From positions 1 to 23,728 of the forward strand of contig JAPEVF010000693.1 of NCBI GenBank assembly GCA_029747585.1: DNA of 23,728 nucleotides, written 5' to 3'. The stretch is from Pleurotus djamor (lineage: Eukaryota > Basidiomycota > Agaricomycetes > Agaricales > Pleurotaceae). Positions 18,733 through 23,728 of the stretch are shown here, in pieces (positions within the stretch are counted from its first letter, which is position 1; the number at the start of each line of letters is the position of its first letter). The notes below the pieces were generated by a model. That model was not told the DNA's origin. It ran no database searches and was given only the letters and a program-made list of their open reading frames with translations. Position numbers and translations under genes: made by a program.

Positions 18733-21311
18733 TCAAACCAAGCCACCTTTTTCTTCTGGAGTCAGACTGTCGTACTTGGGGCAAAGCGCATCCCAAGCAG
18801 CTTTGAGGGAGTTACATAAGTGTGCGTGTCAGTGTTGAGTGGGACAAGACTTACGAGGGGGACGGGCTTGGGACACCTTGCCAACGTCTTCTGCGAAAAC
18901 GACAGCCAATCCACTGGGGAGGACGTTAGCATGATACGACGTGAATGACGACATCAAAGAGCTTACATTTCCAGGTGCCAATCGATATGACTAGTAAGAG
19001 GTCAGATTATAGGGATCAAGTACAGGTTACGCTCGGATGAAACTCACCAATGAAGGAACCTAAGGTTTACAATTAGTCATCGGTTTCGGGACGTAATGGT
19101 ACGAACATACCAAGGACCTGCATTGTCGGTGACGAAACGAATCGTCACATTGTCTCCAACATTGCCAGTAGAGACAACATCACGTCGAGGAGGATTCACG
19201 AAGTTGTAGTTAGTGCTTCCCGCACTTCTGATAACGTCAAAGGCATGCTAGTTCGCGAGATGCATTAGCGGATCTCAAGACATAGAGACACTTGTGAGCT
19301 TACGCCGTGTAGATGGAACGGATGCTGAAGAAATTTGTCAGGAACGGACAAACCAGACAAGAGGGCAGAAAAACTCACTGGCTGGCCAATTTGTAGGGCA
19401 GGAATACTCAATTCAATAACTTTATTGGGTGGCAGAACGTAAACTGCGCCCTCAGGAAGCAAATCCGTAGCTGAGGAAGCGCCACTCATGATCTGTAGCA
19501 GAACCGGACTCGTCGGCGAAGTGTAAGGGTGACCATTGATGGTGAACTCGAGCTGGGCGAAGTTGAAGGCCATGGCCAGGTTGAGGTTAACGTCAGCAGC
19601 ACCGACTTGAGGGACACCAGGAGCACCAGGGTGCTGGTCAGGGATCAAGTTGGCTTCTACGAGTGGGTTTGTGCTAGGGGTTTGTGTCGTCGTTGGTTCC
19701 CTATTGCGGGGAGCACCGATATAACGGAGGATAGCCGAGTTGATGCCTCCCTCAAAGCCACGCGCTCCGAGATTAGGTTCTGCGCGAATCCAGTAGTTGT
19801 TGATGGGCTTGTTCGCATGCAGAACGAATGAATAGCGTTGTCCTAAGTATATTTGGTGAGTTTCCAGTCAATTGGCGCAATGTGTAACATGCACGAACCA
19901 GCAAAGACACGGATGCTATCAACTTGAAGAGGTCGTGTGAGTATGCCATCGGCCTCGATGACCGTCATGGTGTGTCCATCAATCGAAAAATCGTAGAAAG
20001 GGTCGCATGAGGTTGAGACAAGTCGGAAACGATACTTGAACCCCCAAATTACGCGGATCACAGCAAGGGGTGTCGCGACACCGCTGCCAGCATAGCGGCC
20101 ACGACCATTGATCAGAGTGGCGTCCGGTGTAGGAACAAGGCCGGCCTGTGGAGCGACGGTGTGGTACTGGACAGCAAAAATGTTCAACAAAATCAACAAC
20201 CCTGAAAGCGTGCCAGCGTTGTAACGGCGCTTACCCAGTCGGCCAGAGTGATGACAGTATCCTCTGAAATGCGCAAAAAATCAAATCAAATGTCGGCAAA
20301 AANTAGTGAACGACTTACCGTTGTCAACCAGATATCCATATTTCAATCGATCCCTGATGTGATCATAAACCTAGGACATGTCAGAGTAAAACACGATTAG
20401 ATCAAAGAGTTAACATACGACGAAAGCGCCTCGGAGGCCATCACAGTATTGTGTGGACAAATGAGCGTGATACCCTATTGAGCAATGAGTACCGGCAAGT
20501 CCAAGTCATCGCGAAACTGGCGCAACATACAAAATGTGCCTGGGTTGCATAGCGATCAGAATTCAAGTGAACACAAGATACTAATGAGATGAGCTTACCG
20601 GCTTGGTCGGCAGAACGAAAATCATACAAGAAACTATCACCTGCATTATGCGTCATACAAGGGGTCTTTCTTGGAAGAGAAAGGGCATACCTGATGCGAT
20701 AGGGCATTGCGTAACGAATGCAGGGCCTGGGGAGATGTGAGAATACGAACGGGAAGCCACAGTTCAAGTAGAGACTGACCATCAGCCCATGATGTGCCGG
20801 CCTGGAACAGTCCATGCCAGTGCTGATCAAATTTGTTAGTAGGGTACGAGAATAATCCAGGAAAAAAAGCCCTACAATACTCGTCGTCTTCAGCATGGAC
20901 GTGTCAGACAACTGATTGACCAAATTGATGCGAAAACGAGCACCCTGATAAGATTGACATGGAATGAATAATTTGTAAATTGCATATTCCGGGGGTATGA
21001 AATCACCTTGTTGCCTCTGATCAATGGACCAGGGAACGCGACATTGCTCGACGAAGACCCGGCGAGGACGGCACTATACACTGAATGAGCTTCCGTAACG
21101 CCTATGACGACCAGAAGAAACTTACGAACGACTGAAACCGTCTGGTGCGATGACCTGGAACGCATTGGTGAGTGATTTGCCTTGACTGTACAACGGGACT
21201 GACCTTGTTCGCGATCACGAGATTGGTTGTGGGACCAACAGCGGCGGAAACACGACCAATGGAAAACGCGAGGACCACAAGGGAAGCCAACGTCTGCAGT
21301 AAAGGTGCCAT
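18733..21311 (-). CDS. lcc: Laccase (multicopper oxidase, secreted)
   Basis: Secreted four-copper phenol oxidase that reduces O2 to water; in such fungi used in lignin or phenol turnover, pigment or development. Nineteen exons: 21311-21204, 21154-21126, 21073-21007, 20944-20876, 20822-20780, 20726-20691, 20640-20599, 20539-20531, 20474-20419, 20370-20319, 20263-20235, 20166-19899, 19842-19379, 19324-19304, 19247-19111, 19059-19048, 18990-18967, 18913-18855, 18800-18733; 530 residues. Signal peptide about 1-23 (cut after VSA). Copper motifs: HWHG (92-95), WYHAH (His137, His139; the usual middle Ser is Ala), HPFHLHG (425-431, a 21-nt exon of its own), and HCHIDWHLEIGL with Cys481 and axial Leu491, so a Leu-type T1 site. 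TQCPI and QYCDGLRG are present. The start at 21311 precedes the signal peptide directly; the frame continues upstream but without support. An N at 20303 lies in an intron. Confidence 0.96.
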
Positions 21312-21375
21312 GGCGAAGAAGCACCAAGAGCGGAGGGGCAAAGTGATTACCCTCAAAGCCAGAACAAACACTGGT

Positions 21376-21382
21376 TTATATA
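21376..21382 (-). promoter_or_regulatory. TATA box of the laccase gene
   Basis: The minus strand reads TATATAA, about 65 nt above the laccase ATG at 21311. This is a usual distance for a regulated fungal secreted-enzyme gene. Confidence 0.6.
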
Positions 21383-21954
21383 GCGGCGCACACGGAGCAG
21401 CAGTCTCCCTAGAAGTCAGGCCTGTGAGTCCTCCGCTGATCGACAATCTGGTTTCACAATTTGAAGCGAAAACTGACCACAACATAACAAAAANTGCCTC
21501 AGAAGGACGACCCTGTCATGGTAAAGCATCAATAAATTATCCCCGGTTTGATTCCTGTGTTATTCTGTATTGGTGACACACTGACTTGGGCCCGAATTTC
21601 TGGGATGCCAGCATCGCCCAAAAGAGGTGTTGAACGGGAAGATGGAATGAAAGCCTCATTGGCACTTCCCCACTTCTGTGACTTTGTTCGGAGCATGCGA
21701 ATGGGAAAACGTGTACAGCATGCGGCCAACATTGACCGAGAAAAGCCTGGGCGGGGGTAGGCGCGAACGAAGCGATCAGAGGTGAACAGGCTAAATCTTG
21801 CTTGACAAGCCCGTTCCCATTGAATGGAAGAAAGGCGGTCCAGGCACCGAGGCAAAAACCGTTGGATCGAGATTAGATGTTTTAAGCCATGACAGGCGCA
21901 TTTTTATTTCTCCCGAATTTTCAAGGGTCCATAGGAAGAACTGTGTTTCACAAT

Positions 21955-21960
21955 TATAAG
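21955..21960 (+). promoter_or_regulatory. TATA-like box of the small secreted protein gene
   Basis: TATAAG about 78 nt above the ATG at 22038, followed by a CT-rich leader. Placement is plausible, but the match is short. Confidence 0.4.
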
Positions 21961-22037
21961 TAATCGAATGGCGAAGCTCAGAAAAAGGAAGCACCATCAC
22001 TGCCTGGTTCAAACGCTCTTCTTTCTTCCCGCCCACC

Positions 22038-22328
22038 ATGATGCTCCCAGTCGCCTTCAGCCTTCTTGCGTGCGCCATCCTCGCTTCAGCTGTAGGTCAC
22101 GATCGTTTCCACCGAGCTACACGGAATGGCTGACCATGTTTGCAGCAAAGCGAGGCCAGTTCTGCCACGGCTTCGATCTTTACCGCAGAACGCGTGTACC
22201 AAGAGATCGTTAGCGAAAGTCCTTTCATCGTTCAAAGGACCGAGCAGGTGGTGTGGACCCAAACCACGACCATCATTGAAGTCGATACTGTGACAGCGAC
22301 CACCGTTCCCACAGGCAATCCTGCATGA
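22038..22328 (+). CDS. Small predicted secreted protein, 78 residues
   Basis: Unrecognised gene with two exons, 22038-22091 and 22146-22328, joined by a 54-nt intron (GTAGGT...TTTGCAG). Exon 1 codes exactly 18 residues that look like a signal peptide (MMLPVAFSLLACAILASA). The mature part of about 60 residues begins QSEASSATAS. It has no cysteine, has acidic and aromatic residues in its middle, and ends in a Thr/Val-rich stretch (TTTIIEVDTVTATTVPTG) that could take O-mannose. The start context CCCACCATGATG fits well. It is the only plus-strand gene called and is divergent from the laccase. The lack of homologs known to me keeps the function open; a short cell-wall or apoplastic protein is one guess. 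Confidence 0.65.
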
Positions 22329-22771
22329 CAGATGGTGCGATTGCTTCCCGCACTACTCCTTCCGCGTTACTCAAGGATCCGTGGATTGTTTAGGGCATGG
22401 TTGGCTTAGGCCTTATTCAGAAATCGGACTTCGTCTTTGTACCCACTCTATGTTCACAATAATGATTGATCAATCAGACTTGGATCAGAGCCGAGTATCG
22501 CGAGAATTGAGAAATGGCTTACGGCCGTTCTGTTATGTTGAGCGTCCGCAATGAGCGGTAGATGGATTGACCGTCAATTGACCCAGACAAAGAACCATGT
22601 GCATGGGCGCCACCGGCGTTCAAACTGACATGACGTACATCTATCTATCCATCAATCTTCGCGTAGATGCCTCACCGTAGACAGTTCGCCCGCGGTCTGC
22701 TGGACTTGGAATTTCGATGATGTGATGCAAGCAACGTAACTAAGAACCTGACTTGACTTGATAGTGAAAAC
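22329..22771. other. Intergenic region downstream of the small secreted protein
   Basis: About 0.44 kb with short AT/GC-mixed sequence and no supported gene, repeat or RNA. It is the convergent 3' flank between the plus-strand small gene and a possible minus-strand gene. Confidence 0.45.
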
Positions 22772-23559
22772 CTAGGGAGTTACAGGAGTTCGCGGTGTTC
22801 CGATGAATTCAGAATAGAAGAGACGAACCAAAAGGGCGTAAAGGAAGAAAAGGGAAGGTACCCAGATTGAACCTGCAATCAAGGCACGGTGGAAAAGAGG
22901 AGGCAAAAACCAGTTAGATGAACAAGGACCCGAAGCGAGAATGGCCAGAGCATGGATGTGGGGCCGACAACCGTCAACGGCACAAAAATCATGGAAGTCA
23001 CGACGAACCTGAGCTCTGAGTGTCTGAAGCTCCGAGCAGTTGATTTACCCAAAAATTGATGCCTGTGTAGAAAAGGGGAGTTAAAAAGCAGTTGCATCAG
23101 CTTGATACGACATCGTCACAGGCACAAGGCTCTGGGAACACTTACGATAGAAAGTGGATACCACGAGTGAGCACCGGGAAGGTACACTTCCGTGGTTGTG
23201 CCTCGATTTCGTCGCTGGTGATTATCAGCGCCAGGACCAGTCTCGTCCTCATCAGATCATGGGACTGAGTCGGCCGGAAGCCCATTGGAGCAGAGCCTGA
23301 CTGATAGAATAGAGCAGCAAAATAACCCGACAGAACGAAAAGAAGGAGCTGGGAATTATTGGGGATTATTCCACCTGCGCAACCCCATCCCCACAAGATA
23401 TGCTCATAGATGTCCTGTCAGTTGTTAGGCTGGAAACCAACCTCTATGACGAGAGGATGATAGTCGATCCTCTGAGAATAGAGTCAGTTGTGATGAATCC
23501 ATCTCAACGAATAGAATGGCGGCGACTACCCGTGCACCAATATCGATTGATCTAAACAT
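22772..23559 (-). CDS. Possible multi-exon membrane-protein gene, model unresolved
   Basis: Several pieces on the minus strand look coding, but I could not join them with confidence. The 22772-23044 frame is open for 90 codons and ends SLFFLYALLVRLFYSEF..., a likely membrane segment. It contains an intron-like stretch (GTCCTTG, CTAAC branch point, TTGATTGCAG) whose removal keeps frame. A second piece near 23146-23396 reads either NSQLLLFVLSGYFAALFY (hydrophobic) or, in another frame, TTTEVYLPGAHSWYPLSI before a GTAAGT donor. An ATG at 23559 opens MFRSIDIGARVVAAILFV. No family recognised; the EVYLPG..WY piece faintly recalls GH31 enzymes but is too short to rely on. It may be degenerate. Confidence 0.25.
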
Positions 23560-23728
23560 CGGAGGGTATATGGACAGTTCTTAGAGATGCTCGTAAGCGT
23601 TGTGAAGAATATCTGTCATTGAGTTAAGTGAGCATAGGGTAGGCAATGGCTATTCCGAGATTGGTAGAGACAATAGATCGGAGGTGGACGCCGCATTGGA
23701 TGGACTTGAGCGTCTCCTACGAAACGGT

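Larger units (their letters stand above)
21312..22037. other. Shared divergent promoter region of the laccase and the small secreted protein
   Basis: About 0.73 kb between two start codons pointing away from each other. Each side has a TATA-like box 65-85 nt from its ATG. The plus-strand side ends in a pyrimidine-rich leader (about 22013-22030) just before the ATG. One ambiguous base lies at 21494. No further gene seen. Confidence 0.65.

Noticed and set aside
23142..23300. GH31 alpha-glucosidase-like piece (EVYLPG..WY)
   Set aside because: A single short motif with a stop just upstream in that frame and none of the catalytic GH31 motifs in the window.

Overview
The window looks like nuclear DNA of an Agaricomycete (basidiomycete, probably wood-decaying). 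Genes are dense and cut by many 44-84 nt GT-AG introns, often with a CTRAC branch point. The gene content also fits: a laccase, a CYP63-like P450 and eukaryotic housekeeping genes. I rebuilt splice models by hand from family conservation. All seven recognisable multi-exon models keep frame through every junction.

Layout, left to right (all minus strand unless stated). (1) 1-2265: CYP63-like cytochrome P450, cut at the left window edge before its heme loop. (2) 4046-4948: unknown 300-residue protein with a CCHC cysteine/histidine cluster and a Pro/Ser/Tyr-rich C-terminal half. (3) 6255-8334: cct2, beta subunit of the TCP-1/CCT chaperonin. (4) 8752-10333: fba1, class II fructose-bisphosphate aldolase, with a 6-nt exon. 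(5) 10780-12972 and (6) 14417-17734: two tandem PMT1-type protein O-mannosyltransferases. The right copy is complete and has a long low-complexity tail. The left copy has an intact frame but lacks the exon content for the catalytic first luminal loop. (7) 18733-21311: laccase with 19 exons. (8) 22038-22328, plus strand: a small predicted secreted protein, divergent from the laccase. (9) 22772 to about 23559: a possible membrane-protein gene whose model I could not settle.

The most unusual part is 10.8-18.6 kb. The PMT1 duplicate has probably lost catalysis. An inverted, diverged repeat of about 200 bp (about 85% identical by hand count over 152 nt) lies upstream of each PMT start, in opposite orientations. 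One copy is split by about 400 bp.

Functionally, cct2 (actin/tubulin folding) and fba1 (glycolysis) are core housekeeping genes. The PMTs act on secretory proteins in the ER. The laccase and small secreted protein are exported, and the P450 is an ER-anchored oxidase of hydrophobic compounds. Nothing suggests a single dedicated pathway or biosynthetic cluster. I found no tRNA, rRNA, CRISPR or intact transposon. There are two ambiguous bases (N), at 20303 and 21494.
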